Below are positions 54,156-64,000 of a DNA stretch of 64,000 nucleotides, piece after piece. The stretch is from contig NZ_CP094975.1 in NCBI RefSeq assembly GCF_023509015.1, positions 4,147,501-4,211,500 on the forward strand, in the 5' to 3' direction. A program made the position numbers and the translations under genes. Each line of letters begins with the position of its first letter. The stretch's first letter is position 1. Source of the DNA: Pseudomonas abieticivorans. Lineage in GTDB: Bacteria; Pseudomonadota; Gammaproteobacteria; Pseudomonadales; Pseudomonadaceae. The notes under the pieces are model-generated. The model saw only the letters and a list, made by a program, of their open reading frames with translations. It had not been told where the DNA came from and made no database searches.

Positions 54156-55342
54156 GCCACGTTCAACGGATTACCGTGCTGGGGGCCACTGGCTCCATTG
54201 GCTTGAGCACGCTGGATGTGGTGGCGCGTCATCCTGATCGTTACCAAGTGTTTGCCCTCAGTGGTTTTTCGCGCCTGAGCGAGTTGCTGGCACTGTGCAT
54301 CAAGCACGTGCCGGTGTTTGCCGTGGTGCCTGATGAGGCTGCGGCCGGCAACCTGCGTGAAGGCTTGCGCACCGCCGGGCTTGCGACTGAAGTGCTGGTG
54401 GGCGAGGCAGGGCTGTGCCAAGTGGCTGCCGACCCTCAGGTGGATGCCGTGATGGCGGCCATCGTCGGCGCGGCCGGGCTCAAGCCGACCCTGGCTGCGG
54501 TCGAGGCCGGCAAGAAGGTCTTGCTGGCCAACAAAGAAGCGCTGGTCATGTCGGGCCACCTGTTCATGCAGGCGGTGCGCCAGAGCGGGGCGGTGCTGTT
54601 GCCGATCGACAGCGAGCACAATGCGATCTTCCAGTGCCTGCCCGGTGATTTTACCCGTGGCCTGGGCCAGGTCGGCGTGCGCCGCATCCTGTTGACCGCC
54701 TCGGGCGGCCCGTTCCGTGAAACGCCCCTGGGCGATTTGCAGAATGTCACCCCCGAGCAGGCCTGTGCCCATCCCAACTGGTCGATGGGGCGCAAGATCT
54801 CCGTCGATTCGGCAAGCATGATGAACAAGGGCCTTGAGTTGATCGAGGCGTGCTGGTTGTTCGATGCGCAGCCCTCGCAGGTCGAGGTGGTGGTGCACCC
54901 GCAAAGCGTGATCCACTCCCTGGTCGACTACATCGATGGTTCGGTGCTGGCGCAGTTGGGCAACCCTGACATGCGCACCCCGATTGCCCACGCCTTGGCC
55001 TGGCCTGAGCGCCTGGCCTCCGGTGTGGCCCCGCTGGACCTGTTTGCCGTGGCCCGCCTGGACTTCCAGGCACCTGACGAACAGCGCTTCCCTTGCCTGC
55101 GCCTGGCGCGTCAGGCTGCGCAAGCGGGCGGCAGTGCCCCGGCGGTGCTCAATGCGGCAAACGAAATCGCCGTGGCGGCTTTTCTAGAGCGCCGCATCCG
55201 TTACCCCGAGATCGCGAGTATGATCGAGGAGGTATTGAACCAGGAGGCCGTGGTCGCGCTGGATGGCCTGGAGGCGGTGTTTGCCGCTGACGGTCGCGCC
55301 CGCCTGCTGGCAGAACAGTGGTTGAGTCGCCAAGGGCGATAA
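54152..55342 (+). CDS. dxr: 1-deoxy-D-xylulose-5-phosphate reductoisomerase
   Basis: 396 residues from the GTG at 54152 (GTGA overlap with cdsA). It makes 2-C-methyl-D-erythritol 4-phosphate with NADPH, the committed step of the MEP isoprenoid pathway. NADPH site [20 protein letters not shown] (residues 7-26), [11 protein letters not shown], metal/substrate site [23 protein letters not shown] and [17 protein letters not shown]. It feeds UppS, encoded two genes upstream. An in-frame start at 54128 would lengthen the N-terminus without cause. Confidence 0.98.
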   Translation: MSHVQRITVLGATGSIGLSTLDVVARHPDRYQVFALSGFSRLSELLALCIKHVPVFAVVPDEAAAGNLREGLRTAGLATEVLVGEAGLCQVAADPQVDAVMAAIVGAAGLKPTLAAVEAGKKVLLANKEALVMSGHLFMQAVRQSGAVLLPIDSEHNAIFQCLPGDFTRGLGQVGVRRILLTASGGPFRETPLGDLQNVTPEQACAHPNWSMGRKISVDSASMMNKGLELIEACWLFDAQPSQVEVVVHPQSVIHSLVDYIDGSVLAQLGNPDMRTPIAHALAWPERLASGVAPLDLFAVARLDFQAPDEQRFPCLRLARQAAQAGGSAPAVLNAANEIAVAAFLERRIRYPEIASMIEEVLNQEAVVALDGLEAVFAADGRARLLAEQWLSRQGR

Positions 55343-55400
55343 TGGGCGGCCGCATCGTCGCGGGCGCCGCGTTTCGTCGGCAAGCCATTCGGAGAGAGTT

Positions 55401-56753
55401 ATGAGTGCGCTCTACATGATTATCGGTACCCTGGTGGCATTGGGCGTACTGGTTACCTTTCACGAATTCGGACACTTCTGGGTGGCCCGCCGTTGCGGCG
55501 TGAAAGTGCTGCGCTTCTCCGTGGGCTTCGGCATGCCGTTGCTGCGCTGGCATGACCGTCAAGGCACCGAGTACGTGGTGGCGGCCATTCCTTTGGGCGG
55601 CTACGTGAAAATGCTCGACGAGCGCGAGGGCGAAGTGCCTGCCGAGCAGCTCGAGCAAGCGTTCAACCGCAAGACCGTGGGCCAGCGTATCGCCATCGTC
55701 GCGGCAGGCCCCATTGCCAACTTCCTGTTGGCGATCATCTTTTTCTGGGCCTTGGCGATGATGGGCAGCCAGCAGGTGCGGCCGGTGATCGGCAGCGTCG
55801 AGCCCGGCAGTATCGCCGCCGTCGCAGGCGTGAGTGCCGGTCAGGAAATCGTCGCCGTCGATGGCGAGCCCACCACGGGCTGGGCTGCGGTTAACTTGCA
55901 AATGGTGCGCCGCCTCGGCGAAACCGGCGCCATGCAATTGCGGGTGCGCGAAGACGGCTCCACGGCCGATTCGCCACGCACCCTGGTACTGGATCACTGG
56001 TTGCAGGGCACCGACGAGCCCGACCCGATTCGCTCGCTGGGCATCAAGCCTTGGCGCCCGGCCTTGCCGCCGGTACTGGCCGAACTCGATGCCAAGGGCC
56101 CGGCCGCTGCCGCTGGTCTGAAAACCGGTGACCGCTTGCTGGCCCTCGACGGCCAGGTACTGGGCGATTGGCAGCAGGTGGTGGATGCGGTCCGTGTACG
56201 TCCAGATACCAAAATTGTGCTGCGCGTGGAGCGCGATGGTGCTCAAATCGACATCCCGGTCACCCTGGTGACCCGTGGTGACGGCAAGGCGGCCACCGGT
56301 TACCTGGGGGCCGGGGTCAAGGCGGTCGAATGGCCAGCATCGATGACGCGCGAGGTCAGCTACGGGCCGATCGAGGCGATTGGCGAGGGTGCCAGGCGCA
56401 CCTGGACCATGAGCGTGCTCACCCTCGATTCGTTGAAGAAAATGTTGTTCGGCGAGCTCTCGGTAAAAAACTTGAGCGGACCGATAACCATTGCTAAAGT
56501 GGCGGGCGCTTCGGCCCAGTCGGGCATAGGGGATTTTCTGAATTTCCTTGCCTATCTGAGCATTAGCCTGGGGGTTTTGAATTTGCTGCCCATTCCTGTA
56601 CTGGATGGGGGGCATCTGTTGTTCTACCTGATCGAGTGGGCGCGTGGTCGGCCGCTGTCGGATCGGGTACAGGGTTGGGGGATCCAGATCGGGATCAGTC
56701 TGGTCGTCGGGGTGATGTTGCTTGCCTTGATAAACGATCTGGGTCGACTGTAA
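55401..56753 (+). CDS. rseP: Site-2 zinc protease RseP (MucP)
   Basis: 450 residues, four membrane helices. It cleaves the anti-sigma factor MucA/RseA in the membrane to free AlgU (sigma-E). The zinc site VTFHEFGHFWVARR (HEFGH) is at residues 19-30; the second motif NLLPIPVLDGGHLLFY lies near the C-terminus. Two periplasmic PDZ domains occupy about residues 115-300 (PVIGSVEPGSIAAVAGVSAG; AELDAKGPAAAAGLKTGDRL). The start at 55401 follows GGAGAGAGTT. The AlgU-type lptF promoter in this window would be downstream of this signalling route. Confidence 0.97.
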   Translation: MSALYMIIGTLVALGVLVTFHEFGHFWVARRCGVKVLRFSVGFGMPLLRWHDRQGTEYVVAAIPLGGYVKMLDEREGEVPAEQLEQAFNRKTVGQRIAIVAAGPIANFLLAIIFFWALAMMGSQQVRPVIGSVEPGSIAAVAGVSAGQEIVAVDGEPTTGWAAVNLQMVRRLGETGAMQLRVREDGSTADSPRTLVLDHWLQGTDEPDPIRSLGIKPWRPALPPVLAELDAKGPAAAAGLKTGDRLLALDGQVLGDWQQVVDAVRVRPDTKIVLRVERDGAQIDIPVTLVTRGDGKAATGYLGAGVKAVEWPASMTREVSYGPIEAIGEGARRTWTMSVLTLDSLKKMLFGELSVKNLSGPITIAKVAGASAQSGIGDFLNFLAYLSISLGVLNLLPIPVLDGGHLLFYLIEWARGRPLSDRVQGWGIQIGISLVVGVMLLALINDLGRL

Positions 56754-56773
56754 AGCTTCGCTCAATTGCGAAC

Positions 56774-56798
56774 CTGCCGCATCTGCGGCAGTTTGTTT
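56774..56798 (+). terminator. Terminator or attenuator between rseP and bamA
   Basis: CTGCCGCA and TGCGGCAG form a stem with a TC apex, followed by TTTGTTTATT. Partial read-through into bamA is likely because the genes are functionally linked. Confidence 0.75.
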
Positions 56799-56826
56799 AT
56801 TGCCAGTTGGAATAAGAAAGGACTTC

Positions 56827-59184
56827 ATGAAACGTCTGTTGCTTACTGCGGTTCTTGCCGTACTGATGATCACCGAAGTTCACGCCGAGTCCTTCAAAAT
56901 CTCCGATATTCGTGTCAATGGCCTGCAGCGGGTGTCCGCCGGCAGCGTCTTTGGTGCCTTGCCGTTGAATGTTGGTGACGAAGCTGACGATCGCCGCCTG
57001 GTGGAATCCACCCGCGCGCTGTTCAAGACCGGTTTCTTTCAGGATATCCAACTGGGCCGCGACGGTAACGTCCTGGTGATCAGTGTCGTCGAGCGTCCCT
57101 CTGTCTCGAGCATCGAGATCGACGGGAACAAGGCCATTTCGACCGAGGACCTGATGAAGGGTCTGAAGCAGTCGGGCCTGGCCGAAGGCGAAATCTTCCA
57201 GCGCGCCACCCTCGAAGGTGTGCGTAACGAGCTGCAGCGCCAGTACGTGGCCCAAGGCCGTTACTCGGCCACGGTCGACACCGAAGTGGTGCCGCAGCCG
57301 CGTAACCGCGTGCAGCTGAAGATCAAGATCAATGAAGGCACCGTTGCCGCTATCCAGCACATCAACGTGGTGGGTAACACGGTCTTCACCGAAGAAGAAT
57401 TGACCGATCAGTTCGAACTCAAGACCACCAACTGGTTGTCGTTCTTCAAGAACGACGACAAGTATGCTCGTGAAAAACTGTCTGGTGACCTGGAGCGCCT
57501 GCGTTCCTACTACCTTGACCGCGGCTATATCAACATGGATATCGCCTCCACCCAGGTGTCCATCACGCCTGACAAGAAAAGCGTGTACATCACCGTCAAC
57601 GTCAACGAAGGGCAGAAGTACACCGTTCGCGACGTCAAGCTCAGCGGCGACCTGAAAGTGCCTGAAGACCAGGTCAAGGCGCTGCTGCTGGTGCAGAAAG
57701 GCCAAGTGTTCTCGCGCAAGGTCATGACCACCACCTCCGACCTGATTACCCGCCGCCTGGGTAACGATGGCTACACCTTTGCCAACGTCAACGGCGTGCC
57801 GACCCCGCACGACGAAGACCACACGGTCGATATTACGTTTGTGGTCGACCCGGGCAAGCGTGCCTACGTGAACCGCATCAACTACCGCGGCAACACCAAG
57901 ACCGACGACCAGGTACTGCGCCGCGAAATGCGCCAGATGGAAGGCGGTTGGGCTTCCACCTACCTGATCGACCAGTCCAAGACCCGCCTTGAGCGCCTCG
58001 GCTACTTCAAGGAAGTAACCGTAGAGACCCCGGCCGTACCGGGCACCGACGACCAGGTTGACGTGAACTACAGCGTGGAAGAGCAGGCCTCGGGTTCCAT
58101 CACCGCCAGCGTCGGTTTCGCGCAAAGCGCCGGTCTGATCCTGGGTGGTTCGATCAGCCAGAACAACTTCCTGGGTACCGGTAACAAGGTGTCCCTCGGC
58201 CTGACCCGCAGCGAATACCAGACCCGCTACAGCTTCAGCTATGTAAACCCCTACTTCACGCCGGACGGTGTGAGCCTGGGCTACAACGCGTTCTACCGTA
58301 AAACCGACTACAGCGACCTTGATGTCGACGTGGCAAGCTACGCGGTAGACAGCTACGGTGCCGGCATGACCTTCGGCTACCCGATCAGCGAAACGTCGCG
58401 CATGACCTACGGCCTGACCCTGCAGAAGGACACGATCAAGACCGGTATCTATACCGTTGACGAGATCTTCGACTTCACCGACAAGGAAGGCAAAAGCTTC
58501 ACTAACCTGAAGGCCTCCGTGGGCTGGTCCGACTCCACCTTGAACAAGGGCGTGTTGCCAACCCGTGGTCACTCGCAAAGCCTGACCTTTGAAACCACCA
58601 CGCCGGGCAGCGACCTGTCGTTCTACAAAGTGGATTACCGTGGCCAGTTGTTCACCCCGATCAACGACACCTACACCATGCGCTTCCACACTGAGCTGGG
58701 CTATGGCGACGGTTTCGGTTCTACCTCGGGCCTGCCGTTCTACGAGAACTACTACGCTGGTGGCTTCAACTCGGTGCGCGGCTTCAAGGACAGCACCCTG
58801 GGCCCACGCAGCACGCCAAGCTCCACCAACGCAGCACGCGGTACTACTGCAGACCCAGACCAGGATCCAGCCGCCTTCGGTGGTAACGTCCTGCTGACCG
58901 GTGGTGCAGAAATCCTGTTCCCGATGCCGTTCGTGAAGGACCAGCGTTCGCTGCGTACTTCCATATTCATGGACGTCGGTAGCGTATTCGATACAAACTG
59001 CGACTCTGCTGATTCGAGCTACTGCTCCAATGTCGACTTCTCCAATGTCGCCGCGTCCATGGGCCTGGGTGTGACTTGGGTCACCGCGTTGGGTCCGTTG
59101 AGCTTCAGCTTGGCCATGCCGATCAAGAAGCCGGACTATGCAGAAACCCAGATTTTCCAATTCTCTCTGGGCCAGACGTTCTAA
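56827..59184 (+). CDS. bamA: Outer membrane protein assembly factor BamA
   Basis: 785 residues from the ATG at 56827, after AGAAAGGAC. It is the core of the BAM complex, folding beta-barrels into the outer membrane. Signal peptide (MKRLLLTAVLAVLMITEVHA), then five POTRA domains (about residues 21-420, starting ESFKISDIRVNGLQRVSAGS), then a 16-strand barrel. The loop-6 signature VRGF is in FNSVRGFKDSTLGP, and the ending is FSLGQTF with terminal Phe. skp follows 45 bases after its stop. Essential gene, very secure. Confidence 0.98.
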   Translation: MKRLLLTAVLAVLMITEVHAESFKISDIRVNGLQRVSAGSVFGALPLNVGDEADDRRLVESTRALFKTGFFQDIQLGRDGNVLVISVVERPSVSSIEIDGNKAISTEDLMKGLKQSGLAEGEIFQRATLEGVRNELQRQYVAQGRYSATVDTEVVPQPRNRVQLKIKINEGTVAAIQHINVVGNTVFTEEELTDQFELKTTNWLSFFKNDDKYAREKLSGDLERLRSYYLDRGYINMDIASTQVSITPDKKSVYITVNVNEGQKYTVRDVKLSGDLKVPEDQVKALLLVQKGQVFSRKVMTTTSDLITRRLGNDGYTFANVNGVPTPHDEDHTVDITFVVDPGKRAYVNRINYRGNTKTDDQVLRREMRQMEGGWASTYLIDQSKTRLERLGYFKEVTVETPAVPGTDDQVDVNYSVEEQASGSITASVGFAQSAGLILGGSISQNNFLGTGNKVSLGLTRSEYQTRYSFSYVNPYFTPDGVSLGYNAFYRKTDYSDLDVDVASYAVDSYGAGMTFGYPISETSRMTYGLTLQKDTIKTGIYTVDEIFDFTDKEGKSFTNLKASVGWSDSTLNKGVLPTRGHSQSLTFETTTPGSDLSFYKVDYRGQLFTPINDTYTMRFHTELGYGDGFGSTSGLPFYENYYAGGFNSVRGFKDSTLGPRSTPSSTNAARGTTADPDQDPAAFGGNVLLTGGAEILFPMPFVKDQRSLRTSIFMDVGSVFDTNCDSADSSYCSNVDFSNVAASMGLGVTWVTALGPLSFSLAMPIKKPDYAETQIFQFSLGQTF

Positions 59185-59229
59185 GCGTCTGATCACAGGT
59201 AATGACAACGGATTTTGTAGGAGTGAATC

Positions 59230-59733
59230 GTGCGTAAGTTGACTCAACTGGTTGTTCTGGCTGCCACCCTGGCCGCCACCCCGGCATTTGCCGACATGAA
59301 AATTGCCGTGCTGAACTACCAGAGCGCCTTGCTGGAATCCGACGCTGCCAAGCAATACGCGGTAGATGCCGAGAAGAAGTTCGGCCCGCAGCTGACCAAG
59401 CTCAAAACCCTGGAAAGCAGTGCCAAGGGCATCCAGGATCGCCTGGTAGCCGGTGGCGACAAGATGCAGCAGCCAGAGCGTGAGCGCCTGGAGCTGGACT
59501 TCAAGCAAAAAGCCCGTGACTTCCAGTTCCAATCCAAGGAACTGAACGAAGCCAAGGCTGCCGCTGACCGTGACATGCTCAAAGTGCTGAAGCCAAAACT
59601 GGACGGCGCTGTTGAAGAAGTCATCAAGAACGGCGGCTTCGACCTGGTGCTCGAGCGTGGCGCAGTGATCGATGTCAAACCGCAGTACGACATCACTCGC
59701 CAAGTCATCGAGCGCATGAACCAGAAGCGTTGA
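59230..59733 (+). CDS. skp: Periplasmic chaperone Skp (OmpH family)
   Basis: 167 residues from the GTG at 59230, following GTAGGAG. It traps unfolded outer-membrane proteins on their way to BamA. Signal peptide [21 protein letters not shown], then a short strand ([17 protein letters not shown]) and long coiled-coil arms (about residues 60-120) of the jellyfish-shaped trimer. It sits between bamA and lpxD, as in other gammaproteobacteria. lpxD begins 1 base after its stop. Confidence 0.95.
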   Translation: MRKLTQLVVLAATLAATPAFADMKIAVLNYQSALLESDAAKQYAVDAEKKFGPQLTKLKTLESSAKGIQDRLVAGGDKMQQPERERLELDFKQKARDFQFQSKELNEAKAAADRDMLKVLKPKLDGAVEEVIKNGGFDLVLERGAVIDVKPQYDITRQVIERMNQKR

Positions 59734-59734
59734 T

Positions 59735-60790
59735 ATGAGCGTAACCATGAAACTCGGCCAATTGGCCGAGTTCCTCGGCGCCACCCTTCGTGGCGACGCG
59801 GAGAAACAAATCACTGGGCTAGCCACTTTGCAAGAGGCTGGCCCAGCTCAGTTGAGCTTTCTGGCAAACCCCCAGTACCGCAAGTTCCTGCCTGATAGCC
59901 AGGCTGGTGCCGTGTTGCTGAAGGCGGCCGATGCCGAAGGCCATGAAGGCGACGCACTGCTGGTGCCAGACCCTTACCTGGCCTATGCGCGTATCTCGCA
60001 CCTGTTCGACCCCAAACCCAAGGCGGTTGCTGGTATCCACCCCAGCGCGGTCGTGTCGGCGGATGCGGTGGTCGATGCCACGGCCAGTATCGGCCCGTTC
60101 GCGGTGATCGAAAGCGGCGCCATCATTGGTGCTGGTGTGACCGTGGGCGCCCACTGCTTCATCGGCGCGCGTTGCGTGGTCGGTGCCGGCGGCTGGTTGG
60201 CCCCGCGCGTTACGCTGTACCACGATGTGCGCATCGGTCAGCGGGTGGTGATCCAGTCAGGCGCGGTGCTCGGCGGCGAAGGCTTCGGCTTTGCCAACGA
60301 AAAGGGTGTGTGGCAAAAAATCGCCCAGATCGGCGGCGTCACCCTGGGTGATGACGTTGAAATCGGCGTCAATACCGCCATTGACCGCGGCGCCTTGGCC
60401 GATACCGTGATTGGTAACGGGGTTAAGCTCGACAACCAGATCCAGATCGCCCATAACGTGCAAATCGGCGACCACACGGCCATGGCGGCCTGCGTGGGCA
60501 TTTCCGGCAGCGCGAAAATCGGCAAGCATTGCATGCTCGCCGGCGGTGTTGGGCTGGTCGGGCATATAGAAATTTGTGACAACGTATTCGTGACCGGCAT
60601 GACCATGGTAACCCGCTCGATTACCGAGCCTGGGTCCTATTCGTCCGGTACAGCCATGCAGCCAGCGGCCGAATGGCGCAAGAGTGCAGCCCGTATTCGC
60701 CAGCTCGATGACATCTACAAACGTCTTCAGCAGGCAGAAAAGCGTATCGAAGCCGTGACCCAAGGCGGTAAAACGTCATCTGATGGCTGA
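59735..60790 (+). CDS. lpxD: UDP-3-O-(3-hydroxyacyl)glucosamine N-acyltransferase
   Basis: 351 residues. It adds the second hydroxyacyl chain in lipid A synthesis. The N-terminal uridine-binding domain ([20 protein letters not shown]) is followed by a left-handed beta-helix of hexapeptide repeats ([35 protein letters not shown]). The catalytic His is in [20 protein letters not shown]. The C-terminal helix ([20 protein letters not shown]) is of the family type. It starts directly after skp (ATG 1 base past the stop). Confidence 0.97.
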   Translation: MSVTMKLGQLAEFLGATLRGDAEKQITGLATLQEAGPAQLSFLANPQYRKFLPDSQAGAVLLKAADAEGHEGDALLVPDPYLAYARISHLFDPKPKAVAGIHPSAVVSADAVVDATASIGPFAVIESGAIIGAGVTVGAHCFIGARCVVGAGGWLAPRVTLYHDVRIGQRVVIQSGAVLGGEGFGFANEKGVWQKIAQIGGVTLGDDVEIGVNTAIDRGALADTVIGNGVKLDNQIQIAHNVQIGDHTAMAACVGISGSAKIGKHCMLAGGVGLVGHIEICDNVFVTGMTMVTRSITEPGSYSSGTAMQPAAEWRKSAARIRQLDDIYKRLQQAEKRIEAVTQGGKTSSDG

Positions 60791-60903
60791 TACCATTTCC
60801 ATATCAAGTGTGCACAGCCGCTAAACTGCCTCCTTGATTTGCAATAGGAGTGCTGCGCGTCAGTCGCGCGCTCCCTATCTTTAACACAGGCTTCCCCCCC
60901 GAA

Positions 60904-61344
60904 ATGATGGACATCAACGAGATTCGCGAATACCTGCCTCACCGTTACCCGTTCCTGCTGGTGGATCGTGTAGCGGAACTCGATGTCGAGGCCAAGCGCA
61001 TTCGCGCCTACAAGAATGTCAGCATCAACGAGCCGTTTTTCAACGGTCACTTCCCGGCGCATCCAATCATGCCCGGCGTGCTGATCATTGAAGCCATGGC
61101 TCAAGCCGCCGGCATCCTGGGTTTCAAGATGCTGGACGTGAAGCCTGCCGACGGCACGCTGTACTACTTTGTCGGCTCCGACAAGCTGCGTTTCCGCCAG
61201 CCGGTGATGCCCGGTGACCAGTTGATCCTGGAAGCCAAGTTCATCAGCTGCAAGCGCCAGATCTGGAAGTTCGAATGCCAGGCCTCGGTCGACGGCAAGC
61301 CGGTGTGCTCGGCTGAAATCATCTGCGCGGAACGCAAACTATGA
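60904..61344 (+). CDS. fabZ: 3-hydroxyacyl-[acyl-carrier-protein] dehydratase FabZ
   Basis: 146 residues from the ATG at 60904 ([20 protein letters not shown]); a longer frame to 60850 lies in the lpxD-fabZ gap. It dehydrates 3-hydroxyacyl-ACP in fatty acid synthesis. The hotdog-fold active site is in [20 protein letters not shown] with the catalytic His and Glu. Its place among lipid A genes balances 3-hydroxymyristoyl-ACP use between lipid A and phospholipids. lpxA overlaps its stop by 4 bases (ATGA). Confidence 0.98.
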   Translation: MMDINEIREYLPHRYPFLLVDRVAELDVEAKRIRAYKNVSINEPFFNGHFPAHPIMPGVLIIEAMAQAAGILGFKMLDVKPADGTLYYFVGSDKLRFRQPVMPGDQLILEAKFISCKRQIWKFECQASVDGKPVCSAEIICAERKL

Positions 61345-62117
61345 GTTTGATTGACCCTCGCGCCATCATCGATCCGTCGGCCAAGTTGGCCGATGGTGTC
61401 GAGGTCGGCCCTTGGTCGATCGTCGGCGCCGGTGTTGAAATCGGCGAGGGTACTGTCATCGGGCCGCACGTGATCCTGCGTGGCCCTACCAAAATTGGCA
61501 GGCACAACCGCATCTACCAGTTTTCCTCGGTAGGCGAAGACACCCCGGACTTGAAGTACAAGGGCGAAGAGACGCGCCTGGTGATCGGTGATCACAACGT
61601 GATTCGCGAAGGCGTGACCATTCATCGCGGCACCGTGCAGGACCGCGCTGAAACCACCCTGGGTGACCACAACCTGATCATGGCCTACGCGCACATCGGC
61701 CACGACAGTGTCATCGGCAACCATTGCATCCTGGTCAACAACACCGCGTTGGCCGGGCACGTGCACGTGGACGACTGGGCGATCCTGTCCGGTTTCACCC
61801 TGGTGCATCAGTTTTGCCATATCGGTGCCCACAGCTTTTCGGGCATGGGTACCGCGATTGGCAAGGACGTGCCGGCCTACGTGACGGTGTTCGGCAACCC
61901 GGCCGAGGCGCGCAGCATGAATTTCGAGGGCATGCGCCGTCGCGGTTTCAGCGATGACGCCATCCATGCCTTGCGCCGCGCCTACAAGGTGGTCTACCGC
62001 CAAGGCTTGACGGTGGATCAAGCCATCGCCGAACTGGCCGAGCCGGCTGCCCAGTACCCTGAAGTCGAAGTGTTCCTGCGCTCGATCCAGACCTCTACCC
62101 GCGGCATCACGCGCTGA
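61341..62117 (+). CDS. lpxA: UDP-N-acetylglucosamine acyltransferase
   Basis: 258 residues. First step of lipid A synthesis, transferring a 3-hydroxyacyl chain from ACP to UDP-GlcNAc. It is a trimeric left-handed beta-helix: [40 protein letters not shown], and the catalytic His in [17 protein letters not shown] (His in the GHVHV stretch). The C-terminal helical part ([20 protein letters not shown]) is typical. The last base of its stop is the first base of the lpxB ATG (TGATG). Confidence 0.98.
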   Translation: MSLIDPRAIIDPSAKLADGVEVGPWSIVGAGVEIGEGTVIGPHVILRGPTKIGRHNRIYQFSSVGEDTPDLKYKGEETRLVIGDHNVIREGVTIHRGTVQDRAETTLGDHNLIMAYAHIGHDSVIGNHCILVNNTALAGHVHVDDWAILSGFTLVHQFCHIGAHSFSGMGTAIGKDVPAYVTVFGNPAEARSMNFEGMRRRGFSDDAIHALRRAYKVVYRQGLTVDQAIAELAEPAAQYPEVEVFLRSIQTSTRGITR

Positions 62118-63253
62118 TGCCAATGCCTGCCCAATTGTGCGTTGCCCTGGTGGCTGGCGAGGCCAGCGGCGATATCCTCGGGGCAGGCTTAATGCGTGCG
62201 CTCAAGGCGCGCCATGGCGACATCGAGTTCATCGGTGTTGGCGGCCCGCTGATGCAAGCCGAAGGCATGGTCTCGGACTTCCCCATGGAGCGCCTGGCCG
62301 TGATGGGCCTGGTAGAGGTGCTGGGGCGTCTGCGCGAATTGCTCAAGCGCCGCAAGTTGCTGATCCAGACGCTGATCGAGCGCAAGCCCGACGTGTTCAT
62401 CGGCATCGATGCCCCGGATTTCACCCTCAATATCGAACTCAAGCTGCGCCAGGCCGGGATCAAGACCGTGCACTACGTCAGCCCTTCGGTATGGGCCTGG
62501 CGGCAGAAGCGTGTGCTGAAGATCCGCGAAGGCTGCGACCTGATGCTCACCCTATTCCCCTTCGAGGCGCGGTTCTACGAAGAGAAGGGCGTGCCAGTGC
62601 GCTTCGTCGGCCACACCCTGGCCGATGCCATCCCGTTGCAGGCCGACCGCGAGGCTGCCCGCGCCGAACTGGGCCTGGCAGGCCCCGGCGCCGTGGTGGC
62701 GTTGATGCCGGGCAGCCGTGGTGGTGAAGTGGGGCGCCTGGGCGCACTGTTCTTTGACGCCGCCCAGTTGCTGCTCAAGCAGCGCCCGGACGTGCGTTTC
62801 GTGCTGCCGTGCGCCAACCCGGAGCGTCGCGCCCAGATCGAGCAACTGCTGGTGGGCCGAGCCCTGCCGTTGACGCTGCTCGACGGTCAGTCCCACAAGG
62901 CCCTGGCGGCCTGTGACGCGGTGCTGATCGCTTCGGGCACGGCCACCCTGGAAGCCTTGCTCTACAAGCGCCCGATGGTGGTGGCGTACAAGCTGTCGCC
63001 GGTCAGCTTCTGGATTCTCAAGCGTATGGTCAAAAGCCCCTACGTGTCCCTGCCCAACCTGTTGGCTCAGCGTTTGCTGGTCCCGGAATTGCTTCAGGAT
63101 GCTGCAACGCCCGAAGCCCTGGTCAATACCTTGCTACCCTTGCTCGATAGCGGGAAAGAGCAGACCCGTGGCTTCGACGAAATTCACCGGACCCTGCGCC
63201 GCGATGCCTCCAACCAGGCCGCCGAAGGTGTCCTGCAACTGCTGGCGCACTGA
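62117..63253 (+). CDS. lpxB: Lipid-A-disaccharide synthase
   Basis: 378 residues, GT19 family. It joins UDP-diacylglucosamine and lipid X into the disaccharide of lipid A. Motifs: [20 protein letters not shown] (residues 8-27), [40 protein letters not shown] and [13 protein letters not shown]. The donor site [20 protein letters not shown] is near residues 275-294. An ATG two codons in (62123) is an equal start. It is translationally coupled to lpxA. rnhB begins 33 bases after its stop. Confidence 0.98.
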   Translation: MPMPAQLCVALVAGEASGDILGAGLMRALKARHGDIEFIGVGGPLMQAEGMVSDFPMERLAVMGLVEVLGRLRELLKRRKLLIQTLIERKPDVFIGIDAPDFTLNIELKLRQAGIKTVHYVSPSVWAWRQKRVLKIREGCDLMLTLFPFEARFYEEKGVPVRFVGHTLADAIPLQADREAARAELGLAGPGAVVALMPGSRGGEVGRLGALFFDAAQLLLKQRPDVRFVLPCANPERRAQIEQLLVGRALPLTLLDGQSHKALAACDAVLIASGTATLEALLYKRPMVVAYKLSPVSFWILKRMVKSPYVSLPNLLAQRLLVPELLQDAATPEALVNTLLPLLDSGKEQTRGFDEIHRTLRRDASNQAAEGVLQLLAH

Positions 63254-63286
63254 CGCCGGCGGTGCACGTAATAAGAAGGCATTGAT

Positions 63287-63916
63287 ATGCAAATGGGGCT
63301 GGACTTTACCCTGGTGGAAGAACTGGTGGCGGGCGTCGACGAAGTGGGCCGTGGCCCGCTGTGCGGCGCCGTGGTCACGGCGGCGGTCATTCTGGACCCC
63401 AGTCGGCCGATCCTGGGCCTGAACGACTCCAAGAAGCTCACCGAAGCCAAGCGCGAGAAGCTTTACGACGAGATCTGTGAAAAAGCCTTGAGCTGGTGCA
63501 TCGCCCGCGCCGAGGTCGAAGAGATCGATGAGTTGAATATCCTGCACGCGACCATGCTGGCCATGCAGCGCGCCGTCGAAGGCCTGAGCATCACCCCCAA
63601 ACTTGCGCTGATCGACGGCAATCGCTGCCCTAAACTGGCCGTGCCCAGCGCCCCGGTGGTGCAGGGCGATGCCAAGGTGCCGGCGATTGCCGCCGCGTCC
63701 ATCCTGGCCAAGGTCAGTCGCGACCGGGAAATGGCCGCGTTCGAATTGATTTACCCAGGCTACGGCATTGGTGGGCACAAGGGCTATCCCACCCCCGTCC
63801 ATCTGGAAGCCTTGGCACGCCTGGGCCCCACGCCCATTCACCGGCGCTCGTTTGCTCCGGTGCGCGCCGCCTACGAGGCGCGTGGGCTGTTGAACGCAGA
63901 CGTACTCTTGAGCTGA
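63287..63916 (+). CDS. rnhB: Ribonuclease HII
   Basis: 209 residues. It removes RNA from RNA-DNA hybrids, including single ribonucleotides in DNA. Catalytic acids are in [20 protein letters not shown] (Asp and Glu), [10 protein letters not shown] (Asp) and SRDREMAAF (Asp-Arg-Glu). [16 protein letters not shown] and [13 protein letters not shown] are family marks. It follows lpxB and precedes dnaE as in most gammaproteobacteria. A terminator lies between rnhB and dnaE. Confidence 0.97.
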   Translation: MQMGLDFTLVEELVAGVDEVGRGPLCGAVVTAAVILDPSRPILGLNDSKKLTEAKREKLYDEICEKALSWCIARAEVEEIDELNILHATMLAMQRAVEGLSITPKLALIDGNRCPKLAVPSAPVVQGDAKVPAIAAASILAKVSRDREMAAFELIYPGYGIGGHKGYPTPVHLEALARLGPTPIHRRSFAPVRAAYEARGLLNADVLLS

Positions 63917-63937
63917 GCCGGCTGTTGTTTTAATCGG

Positions 63938-63967
63938 AGCCCGGTACAATCCGGGCTTTGTTGTTTT
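63938..63967 (+). terminator. Terminator of rnhB
   Basis: AGCCCGG / CCGGGCT stem with a TACAAT loop, followed by TTGTTGTTTT. The loop TACAAT could double as a -10 box for dnaE. Confidence 0.8.
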
Positions 63968-63986
63968 GTGCACCTATAGGATCACC

Positions 63987-64000
63987 ATGTCGGTTTCTTT
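63987..64000 (+). CDS. dnaE: DNA polymerase III alpha subunit, first codons only
   Basis: An ATG at 63987 opens a frame (M-S-V-S-F) that runs off the window end. Only four complete codons are seen. The assignment rests on position after rnhB, where dnaE sits in other pseudomonads, and on the short match to the usual start M(P/S)xSF. A weak AGGATC site lies just before it. Confidence 0.6.

Noticed and set aside
56797..59826. 1009-residue open frame antisense to bamA and skp
   Set aside because: The plus strand carries two essential, well-recognised genes; the antisense frame is Val/His-rich without motifs.

Overview
The window is chromosomal DNA of a Pseudomonas, most likely of the P. putida group. 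The gene order lysS ... lptF-ppc-adk-tsaB ... plsB ... dapE ... dapD ... dapC-glnD-map-rpsB-tsf-pyrH-frr-uppS-cdsA-dxr-rseP-bamA-skp-lpxD-fabZ-lpxA-lpxB-rnhB-dnaE is the one known from that genus, and several intergenic gaps carry the short REP-type palindrome (core GTAGGAGCGGATTTATCCGCGAA) typical of these genomes. Species assignment is inference; no database could be searched. No tRNA, rRNA, CRISPR array, prophage or insertion sequence was seen.

Layout. 1-5 kb: end of lysS, then a TetR regulator followed by an apparent operon of a lipoprotein, a DUF1704/QEGLA protein, a lipoprotein alpha/beta hydrolase and a small membrane protein. 5-12 kb: an OmpA-type lipoprotein (LptF) and its DUF4398 partner behind a plausible AlgU promoter, then ppc, adk and tsaB. 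12-16 kb: small metabolic and conserved hypothetical genes and rsmJ. 16-23 kb: a MexL-like TetR regulator, a TonB-dependent siderophore receptor and a MexJK-like RND efflux pair, with a palindromic candidate operator in front of the pump. 23-30 kb: DUF4197 and YbaY-type envelope proteins, plsB, a cold-shock protein, rlmA and dapE. 30-34.3 kb: a four-gene chaperone-usher fimbrial operon (pilin, chaperone, usher, minor subunit), the clearest accessory block. 34.5-37.1 kb: an NdvB-type GH17-GT2 glucan synthase gene broken by one extra base in a homopolymer.

37-48 kb: the cyclic-t6A modification genes tcdA, csdE and csdA, then dapD, an ArsC-like protein, a CPA1 Na+/H+ antiporter, an astacin-like metallopeptidase lacking a signal peptide, dapC and glnD. 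With dapE this gives three steps of the succinylase branch of lysine/diaminopimelate synthesis, scattered over 17 kb. 48-64 kb: the core block for translation (map, rpsB, tsf, frr), UMP kinase, undecaprenyl-PP and CDP-diacylglycerol synthesis, the MEP pathway (dxr), the RseP protease, outer-membrane protein assembly (bamA, skp) and lipid A synthesis (lpxD, fabZ, lpxA, lpxB), ending in rnhB and the first codons of dnaE.

Most of the window is ordinary core genome. The points most worth a second look are: the zinc-peptidase-like HExxxH plus Glu signature in the QEGLA protein; the ndvB frameshift; the siderophore receptor wedged between an efflux repressor and its pump, with the candidate operator still at the pump; the AlgU-type promoter of lptF; the leaderless astacin-like protease; and a conserved unknown protein built on a duplicated module of about 40 residues.
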